The translations under genes were made by a program, and so were the position numbers. 64,000 nucleotides of DNA, from assembly GCA_965223725.1 (NCBI GenBank), contig CBDCXE010000006.1, forward strand, positions 310,001 to 374,000. The letters are read 5' to 3'. Of this stretch, positions 25,012 through 34,236 are shown in pieces (the first letter of the stretch is position 1; each line of letters begins with the position of its first letter). Origin of the DNA: CBDCXE01 sp965223725 [NCBI: Nitrospinota bacterium]. GTDB taxonomy: Bacteria; Nitrospinota_A; UBA7883. Under the pieces are notes generated by a model. It saw only the letters and a program-made list of their open reading frames with translations. It was not told the DNA's origin and ran no database searches.

Positions 25012-25994
25012 AGATCGTACAGCGCGGCGGCGCAGGCGGCCGGGTCGATCCTGTCCACCGGCGTACCATCGAGTTTGTCGGGCGTATTACGCTTGATCGC
25101 GTTTTTGTACAAACGCCCATGGCCGATCAGGATGACCGGCGCATCTTTCAGCTTTTGCTTTTCGATTATCTGATCGATCGCCGTGGCAATCATCCTGTTC
25201 TGGGCGGTTAATATCTGGCGCGCTATAGACCTGATCCCATCATCGTTCAACGTTTTCACATCGGACAACACGAGCCGCGCCAACCGCATTGATGCGCCCC
25301 GTTTCGTTTTCGCTCCTCCGTCCGGGGTGGGGGTTGTGTAATCCTTTGCCGTGATATTGCCCAGGTACAGATGCGCGTCGCCGACTATAGAAAAATATTC
25401 GGGGCAGGCAACAATCCGCTTGCCATTAATCCTGATCACAGGGCAAACGCAGGCGCTGTTGGCGCGCAGATAGCCGGTGTATAACAGCTCGCCATTTCGC
25501 ATACGCTGATAATCTGTCTTGCCGATAACCGCGCACTTGCCGTTTTTGACAGGCAAAAGATCTGTGGTGGTGGAGCCGATATCGACGATCAGGCAATCGG
25601 CCAGACGGGTGGCGACCCACCGGGCCGTGGCCGCCCAGTTGGCGGAGGCCACGCTTGCCGGGCGCCTTTGGGCAGTGGCGAAAGGGACCAGGTCGCCTTC
25701 CACATTTACGATACGCAGCTCCCGGCCCTGCGCCGCCCTGCGGACGGAATCAAGGATGAACCGCACACCCTCCGTCCGGTTCGCAAAAGTGTCCGACAGC
25801 TCGCCGGTCATGGTGAGGGCGATCCGGTCCGGTCTGGATTTTTCGATTATGCTGTCAAGCAATGCAGTCAGGTCGGCGTGGTTCCTGTAAATTTCGAATG
25901 GATAAATTTTCCGCCTGGCCAACGCCGTCGCGCCAGATTTCACAACAGCGCTTTTAACATGGGCGCCGCCTATGTCGAGACCAAGCGTTTTCAT
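25008..25994 (-). CDS. H4MPT-linked C1 pathway ASKHA protein (hydantoinase/oxoprolinase-like)
   Basis: This 328-residue protein starts with a phosphate-binding loop LGLDIGGAHVKSAVV and has CLIVDIGSTTTDLLPV, both hallmarks of the actin/Hsp70/sugar-kinase ATPase superfamily. Cysteines in SACVCPVI may bind metal. The family is one I know as a probable H4MPT-linked C1 transfer pathway protein (TIGR03123-like), always near pterin C1 genes. The stop overlaps the convergent recG stop. The start overlaps the preceding ligase gene by four bases. It may be a kinase or ATPase in methylofuran or H4MPT assembly; the reaction is unknown. Confidence 0.85.
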   Translation of the reverse strand: MKTLGLDIGGAHVKSAVVKSGATALARRKIYPFEIYRNHADLTALLDSIIEKSRPDRIALTMTGELSDTFANRTEGVRFILDSVRRAAQGRELRIVNVEGDLVPFATAQRRPASVASANWAATARWVATRLADCLIVDIGSTTTDLLPVKNGKCAVIGKTDYQRMRNGELLYTGYLRANSACVCPVIRINGKRIVACPEYFSIVGDAHLYLGNITAKDYTTPTPDGGAKTKRGASMRLARLVLSDVKTLNDDGIRSIARQILTAQNRMIATAIDQIIEKQKLKDAPVILIGHGRLYKNAIKRNTPDKLDGTPVDRIDPAACAAALYDL

Positions 25995-26938
25995 TCCGTC
26001 AGAACACCCGTTGTTGAAAATTTTGTTTTTCGTCGGTTGCTGATTTTTGGCAGTTTCCTGTCCAGCATGGCGTCGATCATGACCGATGCGGGGTTGATAT
26101 CAAGCGCTGGCGACAGGGCGCAATAGCTGGTGGTCAGCCTCGGGTTTATCTCTATGACCACCGGCCCGTCATCGGTGGAAATATAGTCGAGCCCCCAATA
26201 TCCGATCAAGCCAGGGATCGCCGATTTGATTTTAGCGACAAGGTTGACCAATAGTTCGTCAGGTTGCTCGTCACTGATTTCGCCGCCTGTATACTCGAAA
26301 CCGTCGCCATCGAAAACCTGTCTGTTGACAGAGAGGATAACCGATTTGGATTCGTTCGATATAACGCTCAGGCTCATCCGCTCCCCTTCGATGAACTCCT
26401 GCGCCAGGAATTTTTCAGCAAGGGTGGAAGGGGCATTGTAAAGCTCGCCCGCCTGATGCAGCGTAACAGACTCGCCCCCGACGCCATCCACCGGTTTGCT
26501 TATCCATCGGTTTTGAAACAGCGGTGCCGGATCAAGAAAGCATTGCGCATGTATTGTCTTTGGATGTGCGATCCCCGCCCCTTCCATCGCGCGGGCGAAC
26601 AGAAGCTTGTCGCCGGTCAGGCGTATGACGTCCGGTGTGGATCCGCATACTTTAATACCTCTGTGTAACGCGGCGGCGGTCAGCTTCTCCAGGACGCCTT
26701 CCGTTTCCGGGGCGATGATCAGCGCGTAATCACACTTTTCCAAAGATGCTGTAAATAGACTCCAATAATCTTTTTCAACATGATCGACGGTGAATGGCGC
26801 CAGGTCATCCAGTTGCGAAAAATCGTCCATGGCCGCGTGGAGCATGGCGGCGCCCTCATCCAGCGGCGCGTTGTCCGGGTCGCCATGCAGTATGCCGCCG
26901 GCGCTGAAGAACTCGTAAATAAATATGCGCTTGCTCAT
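25991..26938 (-). CDS. ATP-grasp ligase, MfnD-like (tyramine/tyrosine-glutamate ligase type)
   Basis: This 315-residue ATP-grasp protein opens with RIFIYEFFSAGG, the signature of the COG1821 group that includes methanogen MfnD, which joins tyramine to glutamate in methanofuran synthesis. Other segments are ISKPVDGVGGESVTLH, LAQEFIEGERMSLSVISN and VVIEINPRLTTSY with the Mg-binding Glu and Asn. Methylotrophs with formyltransferase use methylofuran, which also carries glutamate, so this gene probably acts there. It overlaps both neighbours by four bases in the same operon. Confidence 0.83.
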   Translation of the reverse strand: MSKRIFIYEFFSAGGILHGDPDNAPLDEGAAMLHAAMDDFSQLDDLAPFTVDHVEKDYWSLFTASLEKCDYALIIAPETEGVLEKLTAAALHRGIKVCGSTPDVIRLTGDKLLFARAMEGAGIAHPKTIHAQCFLDPAPLFQNRWISKPVDGVGGESVTLHQAGELYNAPSTLAEKFLAQEFIEGERMSLSVISNESKSVILSVNRQVFDGDGFEYTGGEISDEQPDELLVNLVAKIKSAIPGLIGYWGLDYISTDDGPVVIEINPRLTTSYCALSPALDINPASVMIDAMLDRKLPKISNRRKTKFSTTGVLTE

Positions 26939-27939
26939 TTTCCTGTCGGCTCAACACGATCCATGAAATAGCAGAGGCAATCTTGCGCTATCGCCACCGG
27001 GTCGATGGTCAGCATGGAGGGCATAACGGCGCGCTTCAGCGACAGCTGGCCATCGCACAGCGTAAAATATTGGTCACGGATGTCGGCGCCATCTTCGCCG
27101 GTGACTTTCAATGGTATTTCGCTGTCCATATTAACCGTGGCGATATGGGCGCCTTCCGGCAGCAGCTGGAAATTCAGATGATCCAGATCGTCCCGAAAGT
27201 TGATATCCTTGTCGGATGATCCGAACCCGAAGCTGGCGCCTTTCTCCGGCCGCACGATCGCCCGGGAATGATACAGCTCCAGATCACTCGTCCTGATGTT
27301 CGCTTCCGGGATTTCTGATAGATGTAGGCATGCGTCCAGAAATTCCATGGCGTGCCCTGTTCCGTTAACCGTGCCGGCCTGGCCCGCCTCCAGCGCGATG
27401 GAGGGGCAGAATCTGGCGAACACAGTTGTCAGCGTAGTATCTGGTTTGGTGAAATAGACAACGCGCCGGTCGAACATATCAGCCAGCCGGACGGTGCGGC
27501 TGTCGAGTGTGGTCACGGCGGCATAGTGCGGGTTCAGCCCGGTGTTGTTGTGTATATCGACAGAAGCGAACAGGTTCCGCTTCCTCATTTCCGCTATCAC
27601 CTGCTGTGCCATGGCGCCCTCTGCGCCGTCGGCCCCGTTCCATATCCGGTTATAGTCGGGCTGGCCCTGCAGGCGACGGGCGCCGACGCGGGCGGCCGAT
27701 ACATTGCCGATCAATATAGACATTCTTCTTGGCAATGGTTTGCCGCGATATTTTTCCATCAGCCCTTGTATGGCCAGCAGTCCTGTATCTTCGTTGCCAT
27801 GCAGAAGTATCGACACGAAAAGCGTTCTGTCGACCCTGCCGGGCAAGTGGATCAGGGTCGGGCCGGTCAACACGCCCTCCAACTCCGTCGCCTGTACGGT
27901 CAGCAAAGCATCCGGGAACTGGTCAAGTATGGTTAACAA
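26935..27939 (-). CDS. Succinylglutamate desuccinylase/aspartoacylase-family (M14-like) zinc hydrolase
   Basis: This 334-residue protein has the zinc site of the AstE/aspartoacylase family, HGNEDTG (His and Glu ligands), and SVDIHNNTG with the third ligand His. IALEAGQAGT supplies a likely general base Glu. These enzymes cleave an amide between an acyl group and an amino acid. In an operon with two glutamate-type ligases it may trim or deprotect a glutamyl intermediate of a cofactor side chain. It overlaps the next gene by four bases. Peptide turnover unrelated to the cofactor is the alternative. Confidence 0.83.
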   Translation of the reverse strand: MLTILDQFPDALLTVQATELEGVLTGPTLIHLPGRVDRTLFVSILLHGNEDTGLLAIQGLMEKYRGKPLPRRMSILIGNVSAARVGARRLQGQPDYNRIWNGADGAEGAMAQQVIAEMRKRNLFASVDIHNNTGLNPHYAAVTTLDSRTVRLADMFDRRVVYFTKPDTTLTTVFARFCPSIALEAGQAGTVNGTGHAMEFLDACLHLSEIPEANIRTSDLELYHSRAIVRPEKGASFGFGSSDKDINFRDDLDHLNFQLLPEGAHIATVNMDSEIPLKVTGEDGADIRDQYFTLCDGQLSLKRAVMPSMLTIDPVAIAQDCLCYFMDRVEPTGK

Positions 27940-29361
27940 CTATAGTCTCCATTCACCCACCGGCGCGCCTGTCGCCTGCCGCTCCATATAGGCGGAGCAG
28001 AGCTCTGTCATGGAACAATTATGTTTCGCCTGGTATTGCTTTTGCCATGTGGCGCCGGTCATGCTGCTTTGCGCTCTTTGCTTAATGATGCCGATATAAC
28101 GGTTTATATCGATACTGTTTAAGCCCAGTTTTACCAGGCCATCGCGGGCGGCGGGGATCAGCTCTTTCTGTAACAGCTCACGTACTGGTGCATGTTTGCC
28201 GTTTAGCCATACTATCCGGGCGTCGAGCCCATCGCGGGCGGCGTTGTAAAAATTTTCTTCAGCCTGGGCGAACGATAGCATTGACTCTGGCGCGGTTTCC
28301 GCCCTGCCCATGGTCTCTATCAACCCGAAAAAGAAAGCGGCGTTGGCCATCACATCAGCCACCGTCGGGCCGGCGGGGTTGACCCTGTGCTCTATCCGCA
28401 GGTGGTACGATCCGTCGTCCGACATGCCGACCAGCGGCCGGTTCCATCGCCATATGGTGCCGTTGTGCAGGCGCAGATGACAGAACTGGTCCGGCGCTCT
28501 GTCGAACACCATGGGGAGCAGCGGCTCGTAATACTTTGTGTTGTTGGCGAAGATATCGAACAGCGAATCGCCCGCGTAGCAGCGCCCCAGGGAAACCCGG
28601 CCGGCGGTTTCGTTCGACTGCAGGTTGGCCAGCGATTGTTCGAACACCGGGATGCGTGTCTCGTCCCATAACTGTTTGCCGAAGAGGAAGGGCGAGTTGG
28701 CCGAGAGGGCCAGGATCGGGGCGGAGAGGATGATCGACGAGTTGTAGAAGCGGACCGACTGATCAAAATCTACCTGTAGCTGGATCTGCAGCGCAGTGGT
28801 GGCCGCCTCCAGCATCACGCTTTCGTGCTCGATGGATAGGCGGTCGGCGCCGTTGATTTCGATGTCGATCGGTTTGCCTTTTCGCCGTTCCATCACCTGG
28901 TCGTTCAGGGCGCGGTAACGTTTCATTTTCGACATGTTGTCCGGGACCAGATCGTCGGCGCCGACGGTGGGCAGGATGCCGATCATCACCACGGCGGTGT
29001 CCAGATCGTTCGCCTGTCTGACGCAGTTGCGCCAGGTGCATTCCAGCTTTTCATGCATGACGCTCAGCGCGGCGCCGTCGAGTCTCTCCGGGTCGCTGTT
29101 CAACTCAATGTTGAAGTTGGCCAGTTCAGAACAGACCAGCGGATCGCCCAGCTCGGTCAGGAACCGTTCGTTGATCGACGCCGGTTTGTGCTGTTTGTCG
29201 ACAAGCCACGCCTCCAGCTCGAACCCGCCGACACCGTGCCGGTTCGAAAACGCATGTTCCGCGAACAACTCACCCAGCAGATCCGTCTCCGCCCGCAGAT
29301 TCTCCGCGAACGCACAGAAATCATCGTCGGTGAAATGATGCGAATCGATCTCCTGCCCCAA
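27940..29361 (-). CDS. Glutamate-cysteine ligase family (GCS2) amine ligase
   Basis: This 473-residue protein belongs to the GCS2 fold, with GVGGFELEAWLVD (Mg/ATP Glu residues), NFNIELNSDPERL, RLSIEHESVMLEAAT and SDDGSYHLRIEHRV. GCS2 enzymes form gamma-glutamyl amides by an acyl-phosphate mechanism, not only with cysteine. The TTG at 29361 has GGAG six bases upstream and no ATG lies in frame above it. It leads a tight four-gene operon. A gamma-glutamyl addition to methylofuran or H4MPT, or glutathione-type thiol synthesis, are both possible. Context favours the cofactor. Confidence 0.83.
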   Translation of the reverse strand: MGQEIDSHHFTDDDFCAFAENLRAETDLLGELFAEHAFSNRHGVGGFELEAWLVDKQHKPASINERFLTELGDPLVCSELANFNIELNSDPERLDGAALSVMHEKLECTWRNCVRQANDLDTAVVMIGILPTVGADDLVPDNMSKMKRYRALNDQVMERRKGKPIDIEINGADRLSIEHESVMLEAATTALQIQLQVDFDQSVRFYNSSIILSAPILALSANSPFLFGKQLWDETRIPVFEQSLANLQSNETAGRVSLGRCYAGDSLFDIFANNTKYYEPLLPMVFDRAPDQFCHLRLHNGTIWRWNRPLVGMSDDGSYHLRIEHRVNPAGPTVADVMANAAFFFGLIETMGRAETAPESMLSFAQAEENFYNAARDGLDARIVWLNGKHAPVRELLQKELIPAARDGLVKLGLNSIDINRYIGIIKQRAQSSMTGATWQKQYQAKHNCSMTELCSAYMERQATGAPVGEWRL

Positions 29362-29448
29362 ATCATGCTCCAGATAGTTGATAAAAGCTTATATTCTTAT
29401 GATAAACGATGGAGGGAAAGGAGGAGTGGGAAAAAGAGAGGACAAGCG

Positions 29449-31299
29449 TCAATTGGTATCTGTTGGAGATGCATCCTCTTGTGAAACCTCGTATCCTAAA
29501 ACTTTGGCTTTACCGAAATAGGCATTAGCTTTTTCGGCATCACCCTTGTGGCGGTATAAGGCACCAAGGTTATTATAAGCTATAGCAAGTGATGGGCTAT
29601 TTTCAATAATTATATGATAAGCTTTAATCGCTTTGTCAATTTGCCCACTTTTAGTAAAAGCCTCGGCCAGACTAAAAAAGGCATCCTCTCTGTAGCCGCC
29701 CCATCTACTAATACCTATTTCAAATAATTTAGCCGCACTATTGTACTTTTTTTGTTTAGAGTAAATTGTTGCCAGAGCAAAGTAGAAGTTTGCTTGAAAT
29801 GGTGTGGCTTTGATAGCAGATTTGTATAGTTCGATCGCTTTATCTTCATCCCCTTGCTTGAAATATATTGCGCCAAGATTTGCAAGCGCTAAACCACTAT
29901 TTGGGTTTAATTCTAACGCCTTTTGGTATTCATTTTTTGCTTCATTTATCTTTTCGTTTTTCTCGTATGCGGTTCCTAGGTTTATGTGTGCCCTAGGTTT
30001 ATTCGGCGATTTTGACGCTACATCCAACCAAAGAGATTCATGGCTTTCCCAAACGTAGTTTCTTTCTTTGGAAATAATTGAAACGCTTGCAATAGACAAT
30101 AAAAAGAATAGGGTTGCCAAATAGTAAATAAAAGATATTTTGAGCCAATTAAGTAGTTGAAATGCTAATGATGCAAATGTCAGGAGGAGCCCAACCAGGG
30201 GTAAATACATCCTGTGTTCAAATACTAGGTCTTCCAGTGGGTAGAAGGAGGACTCAACTGACATTGTTAAAAAGAAAAAAACGATGCCAAACGATGCTAT
30301 ACGGTTTTTACTAAACAGCCATAACCCAAAACCTAGAAGCGTTATCAGCGCTATGAAAGCAATATATGAATCTGCAAAAGAGAAAGAGATCGGAAAATTA
30401 TAATCGAGATTCTGGGCAAAGGGCCATACCAAAAGTTTCAGATAAACAGTGGTAATTACATTAAACTGCGTGAGTAAATAATGGTATGACGACAGAATGT
30501 TTGATTGCCGGTATGCAATGTCAAATAATGCGCCACTCTCACCAAAAATGATAAGTATTGGAATCACTAATATAACAGGAACAAATATTGATAGTCTGAC
30601 AACTTTATCTTTTAATCGAGCTATAGATTTACTTACAAAATAATATTCCGCCAAAACGATCGCCACAGGTAATGTGATAGCATTTTCCTTTGTAAACATT
30701 GCGGCAAAAGCAGTTAAAACTGACCCTATGAAATAGTAATCAGTGTTGCTAGAAGATATTTTTTTGGCTTCTATTGCTAACGAACTTTTCAAATATAAGG
30801 TCAGGGACAAGAAATAAAGCAATGCCACCATAGAAGTATTTCTTTGCCAAATATAAGTTACAGCTTGTGTTTGTAATGGGTGTGTGGCGAAAATTAGAGC
30901 CACCAATACCGGGATTACTACTATTCCATTATGTTTTGATGCGATCTCATCAGCAATGCGGGCAGATTCAGCTTGAACAATCGTGGTAACAAACCAGAAA
31001 ACAGTTAAAGCGCATAGAAAATGTACAATGAAATTAAAAATATGATATCCGAATACGTTTAGCTCTCCTAAGTGATAATTAATTGCAAGGCTTAAATAAA
31101 CCAGGAAACGAGTACCATTAATGGACCAGATGTTGCCAATATTTGAAAGATCCTTGATAAATTTGTTTTTAACAATTGAATATTCTCCATCAAAGTGGAA
31201 TGGATAGTAAAACGTATCTTCGTATATATAAAAAAGGATCAAAAAGGAAGTTATCGCAAAGAATAAGTAGGGGAGAATCCTATGATATTTTTGCATCAC
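29449..31299 (-). CDS. Polytopic membrane glycosyltransferase-like protein with C-terminal TPR domain
   Basis: This 616-residue protein has about ten transmembrane segments in its first 400 residues, with early acidic YYPFHFDGEYSIV and HPLQTQAVTYIWQRN resembling GT39/TMTC-type lipid-linked sugar transferases. The last 200 residues are five to six tetratricopeptide repeats such as AHINLGTAYEKNEKINEAKN. Codon use is AT-rich, unlike the GC-richer neighbours. It follows the pilin gene in the same direction, so a pilin O-glycosylation role is a reasonable inference. The sugar donor and acceptor are not known. Confidence 0.8.
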   Translation of the reverse strand: MMQKYHRILPYLFFAITSFLILFYIYEDTFYYPFHFDGEYSIVKNKFIKDLSNIGNIWSINGTRFLVYLSLAINYHLGELNVFGYHIFNFIVHFLCALTVFWFVTTIVQAESARIADEIASKHNGIVVIPVLVALIFATHPLQTQAVTYIWQRNTSMVALLYFLSLTLYLKSSLAIEAKKISSSNTDYYFIGSVLTAFAAMFTKENAITLPVAIVLAEYYFVSKSIARLKDKVVRLSIFVPVILVIPILIIFGESGALFDIAYRQSNILSSYHYLLTQFNVITTVYLKLLVWPFAQNLDYNFPISFSFADSYIAFIALITLLGFGLWLFSKNRIASFGIVFFFLTMSVESSFYPLEDLVFEHRMYLPLVGLLLTFASLAFQLLNWLKISFIYYLATLFFLLSIASVSIISKERNYVWESHESLWLDVASKSPNKPRAHINLGTAYEKNEKINEAKNEYQKALELNPNSGLALANLGAIYFKQGDEDKAIELYKSAIKATPFQANFYFALATIYSKQKKYNSAAKLFEIGISRWGGYREDAFFSLAEAFTKSGQIDKAIKAYHIIIENSPSLAIAYNNLGALYRHKGDAEKANAYFGKAKVLGYEVSQEDASPTDTN

Positions 31300-31329
31300 T
31301 TAAATGAGTAGTAAAAATCAGTTATTAAT

Positions 31330-31359
31330 AAAAAAAAGCATGGCGCCGAAACGCCATGC
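31330..31359 (-). terminator. Intrinsic terminator after the pilin gene
   Basis: GCATGGCG at 31338-31345 pairs with CGCCATGC at 31352-31359 around a six-base loop. On the minus strand it is followed by a run of eight T. It separates the pilin from the glycosyltransferase gene. Confidence 0.9.
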
Positions 31360-31394
31360 CCGCCAAATCCAAATTTAGTTAGCTTAAACTACTA

Positions 31395-31772
31395 TTACTT
31401 TTGCAATCCACCTTTAGTAGAATCCCACGTATATGTATTTGAACAACGAGCGCTATCTCCAACACCGACAAAAGATTGGGATGCATCACCGGCCAAAGTT
31501 ACTGTCACACCAGGAGTTGGTGAAAAACCGGTCGGGGTACCAGTGGTGGCAGTGCCAGTTACAATGTAAACATCATTTTCAGCAAAGTTGGCTTCCTGAG
31601 CAATTGCCATGTTTGCCAGGTCAGACTCAATCTGACCACAATATGCTCTCTCCCTATAAGCTGCAAATTGTGGGATGGCGATGGCGGCGAGGATGCCGAT
31701 AATCGCTACGACGATCAGCAGTTCGACCAATGTAAAACCGCCTTTTCTTGTCTTCTTTAATGAACGCATCAT
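31395..31772 (-). CDS. pilA: Type IV pilin, major-subunit type
   Basis: This 125-residue prepilin has a short basic leader ending KGG, then the mature N-terminus FTLVELLIVVAIIGILAAIA with Glu5, the prepilin peptidase signature. A C-terminal pair of cysteines (Cys in RAYCGQ and ARCSNTY) may form the D-region disulfide. Threonine- and serine-rich loops (GTATTGTPTGFSPTPG) would suit O-glycosylation. It has its own strong terminator, as expected for a highly expressed pilin. No assembly genes (pilBCMNOPQ) are in the window. Confidence 0.95.
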   Translation of the reverse strand: MMRSLKKTRKGGFTLVELLIVVAIIGILAAIAIPQFAAYRERAYCGQIESDLANMAIAQEANFAENDVYIVTGTATTGTPTGFSPTPGVTVTLAGDASQSFVGVGDSARCSNTYTWDSTKGGLQK

Positions 31773-32417
31773 TTGTTATTTCCTTCTCTTTTGTTAATAT
31801 TGCGTTTTTGTTATTGACCGAACCGTTCGACCATTAATTATAAATTGTTACCCCATTGTATTACAATGTTCGTACCAAACAGGCCTTTTGATACATACAA
31901 TTTTTGTTTACCCATTAATATCAATATATTACATTCCAACTGATACTACTTTCATGGGCGACCAGTATTGTGCATATTCACTCCAAAAACCTGTTCTACT
32001 GACAATTTTTGTCACTCCAGCCCGGTCTGACCTGCCTCTGAGCATATAACATACTATAAACAATGATATTAACACCTTATCCAGCATGAGTTCAAAAGCA
32101 ACGTATATTGTCACTCTGGCAATTTATTTTTCCATGGCATATAAGGCTTATCTTATCAAATAGATAGATGTTTGCACTTTCACTTCAGTCCACTCAAAAC
32201 CAAATATATTCCATTATACTGCTACTATGGTTGATTATCTTACCAACCTAAATCGGCAATATATTAGATAAGGCATAATCTATGCCGATCAATTCCTTTT
32301 CCACCTTTACTGGCTATTTGCCGGCACTATGTCATATACTTATGATTGCGTTTATGGTTTATCTTGAGCCGTTGTTATATAGATGTCGAAAAATTTTTAT
32401 ATAGATATGGAGGAATC
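31773..32417. other. AT-rich intergenic region between pilA and lemA
   Basis: About 645 bases, very AT-rich, hold the divergent promoters of pilA and lemA. I found no gene and no sigma-54 (-24/-12) element for pilA in the sequence I could read. The composition matches the adjacent glycosyltransferase gene, which suggests one transferred block. Confidence 0.5.
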
Positions 32418-33008
32418 ATGAGCTTTTTAGGTATTTTAGCTGTTGCCGCTATCGGACTCGCCGGTTATGCCATTTCTCAATATAACGGGCTGGTCAGGCT
32501 ACGAGCCCAGGTGAAAAACGCCTGGAGCCAGATCGATGTCCAGCTCAAAAGAAGATACGACCTGATCCCCAACCTGGTGGAAGTAGTAAAGGATTATATG
32601 GGATATGAGCAGGAGACATTGCAAAAAGTAATCGAGGCCCGGAACGCCGCCATGACCGCCACCAATATTTCTGACAAGGCAAAAAAGGAAGGAATGCTGA
32701 CCGAATCGTTGAAAAGCCTGTTCGCCCTGTCGGAAAGCTACCCGGAACTGAAGGCGAACCAGAACGTGATGTCGCTGCAGGAAGAGCTCACCTCCACGGA
32801 GAACAAGATCGCCTTCTCCCGCCAGTTTTATAACGACTCGGTGATGACCTACAACATCAAGACCGATGTGTTCCCTTCCAACATAGTCGCCGGGATGTTC
32901 AACTTTGATAAGGAAGAGTTTTTCACAGCGCCGGAGCAGGAGCGGGAGCCGGTGAAGGTGGACCTGCGCCCGGATGGAAATATAAATGTAGACCTTCGTA
33001 AAGACTAA
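32418..33008 (+). CDS. lemA: LemA family protein
   Basis: This 196-residue protein has one N-terminal transmembrane helix (residues 3-24) and the family hallmark QYNGLVRLRAQVKNAWSQID followed by RRYDLIPNLVEVVKDYM. A long helical bundle fills the middle, with YNDSVMTYNI near the C-terminal end. The ATG at 32418 with GGAGGA six bases upstream is the true start; a longer frame above it has no binding site. LemA proteins sit in the inner membrane facing the periplasm. The M48 protease gene 17 bases downstream is the usual neighbour. Confidence 0.95.
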   Translation: MSFLGILAVAAIGLAGYAISQYNGLVRLRAQVKNAWSQIDVQLKRRYDLIPNLVEVVKDYMGYEQETLQKVIEARNAAMTATNISDKAKKEGMLTESLKSLFALSESYPELKANQNVMSLQEELTSTENKIAFSRQFYNDSVMTYNIKTDVFPSNIVAGMFNFDKEEFFTAPEQEREPVKVDLRPDGNINVDLRKD

Positions 33009-33025
33009 ACGCAAGTCTGATCAAC

Positions 33026-34207
33026 ATGGAGAAGGTCACATGCCCAAACTGCGGCTATGAAAACCGACCGACCGCCGCATACTGCAACCTTTGCATAGAA
33101 ACATTGCCCCACACAGTCCCGGCGGCCAGCTTCGGCGCGGGCGGATTTAATTTTCCGTTTCCGGTACCGGTTCCCATACCGGAGGGCAAAGACGCCGGCA
33201 AGGCGGAACCCAAACCAGCACCGGAACCGGCCCCGCCAATACCGGAAAAGAAAATCGACAAACCGGACAAGCCATCAGTGACACCTCAGAAACGTGTATC
33301 ATTCTGGCGAGAGATCGCCAAGAACCGGCGCGACTCGTACATCCTGATCGCAGGGATGTTCATTATACTTATGTTGTTGGGTGGCTCCATCGGTGGAGCG
33401 TATGGTTCTGCAGGGACCGGGGCGCTGGTCGCCTTCGGTATAGCATGTTTCATGGGCATGTTCTCCTGGTTCTCCGGCAAAAGTTTTATACTGTCGATGA
33501 GCGGCGCCAGGAAGGTGGGCCATGACGACATGCCAGAGTTGTTCAACATAGTTGAAGAGATGAAGATCGCCGCTGGCGTGCCGATGCCGGAGGTGTACGT
33601 CATCGAATCGGACGCGCCGAACGCTTTCGCCACCGGGCGCGACCCGGACCATTCGGCCATAGCGGTCACCACCGGCCTGATGAAAAAGCTGAACCGGGAC
33701 GAGCTGCAAGGTGTGATCGCCCATGAGATGAGCCACGTCAGGAACTTCGATATCCGGTACGCAATGCTGGCCAGTATCATCGTGGGCAGTATCGCATTGA
33801 TAGGTGACGCCTTTCGGCGTGGGACGATGCATTCACGGGGCGGTATGCAGACCAGCGGCGGCAGAGGAGGGGGCAACCCGGTGATGCTGATAATCGCCAT
33901 AGTATTAGCCATCGTGGCGCCAATCAGCGCCTACATGTTGCAGATGGCCATATCGCGCAGGCGTGAGTTTCTGGCCGACGCTTCAGCGGTGCAGTTGACG
34001 CGCAACCCGGATGGGCTTGCTTCCGCATTGGCCAAGATAGCGACGGATCCGGAGCCGCTCACCTCCACCAACCGAGCCACACAACATCTGTATATCATCA
34101 ACCCGGTAAAGAGCTTTTCGATGAAATCCCGCTCGCTCTTTTCTACCCATCCGCCCACCGAGGCGAGAATAAACGCCTTAAAGAGGATGGGAGCGGATAT
34201 AATATAA
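33026..34207 (+). CDS. HtpX-like M48 zinc metalloprotease with N-terminal zinc ribbon
   Basis: This 393-residue protein begins with a four-Cys zinc ribbon, CPNCGYENRPTAAYCNLC, then a proline-rich linker. Two transmembrane helices precede the M48 catalytic site HEMSH (IAHEMSHVRNFD), and more hydrophobic segments lie around residues 285-305. The C-terminal FSTHPPTEARI motif is typical of M48 enzymes. HtpX-type proteases degrade misfolded membrane proteins. The zinc ribbon is an addition that may bind partners. It is translated right after lemA. Confidence 0.93.
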   Translation: MEKVTCPNCGYENRPTAAYCNLCIETLPHTVPAASFGAGGFNFPFPVPVPIPEGKDAGKAEPKPAPEPAPPIPEKKIDKPDKPSVTPQKRVSFWREIAKNRRDSYILIAGMFIILMLLGGSIGGAYGSAGTGALVAFGIACFMGMFSWFSGKSFILSMSGARKVGHDDMPELFNIVEEMKIAAGVPMPEVYVIESDAPNAFATGRDPDHSAIAVTTGLMKKLNRDELQGVIAHEMSHVRNFDIRYAMLASIIVGSIALIGDAFRRGTMHSRGGMQTSGGRGGGNPVMLIIAIVLAIVAPISAYMLQMAISRRREFLADASAVQLTRNPDGLASALAKIATDPEPLTSTNRATQHLYIINPVKSFSMKSRSLFSTHPPTEARINALKRMGADII

Positions 34208-34236
34208 CTTGCATCATAATTTTTCAGGACAGGGAC

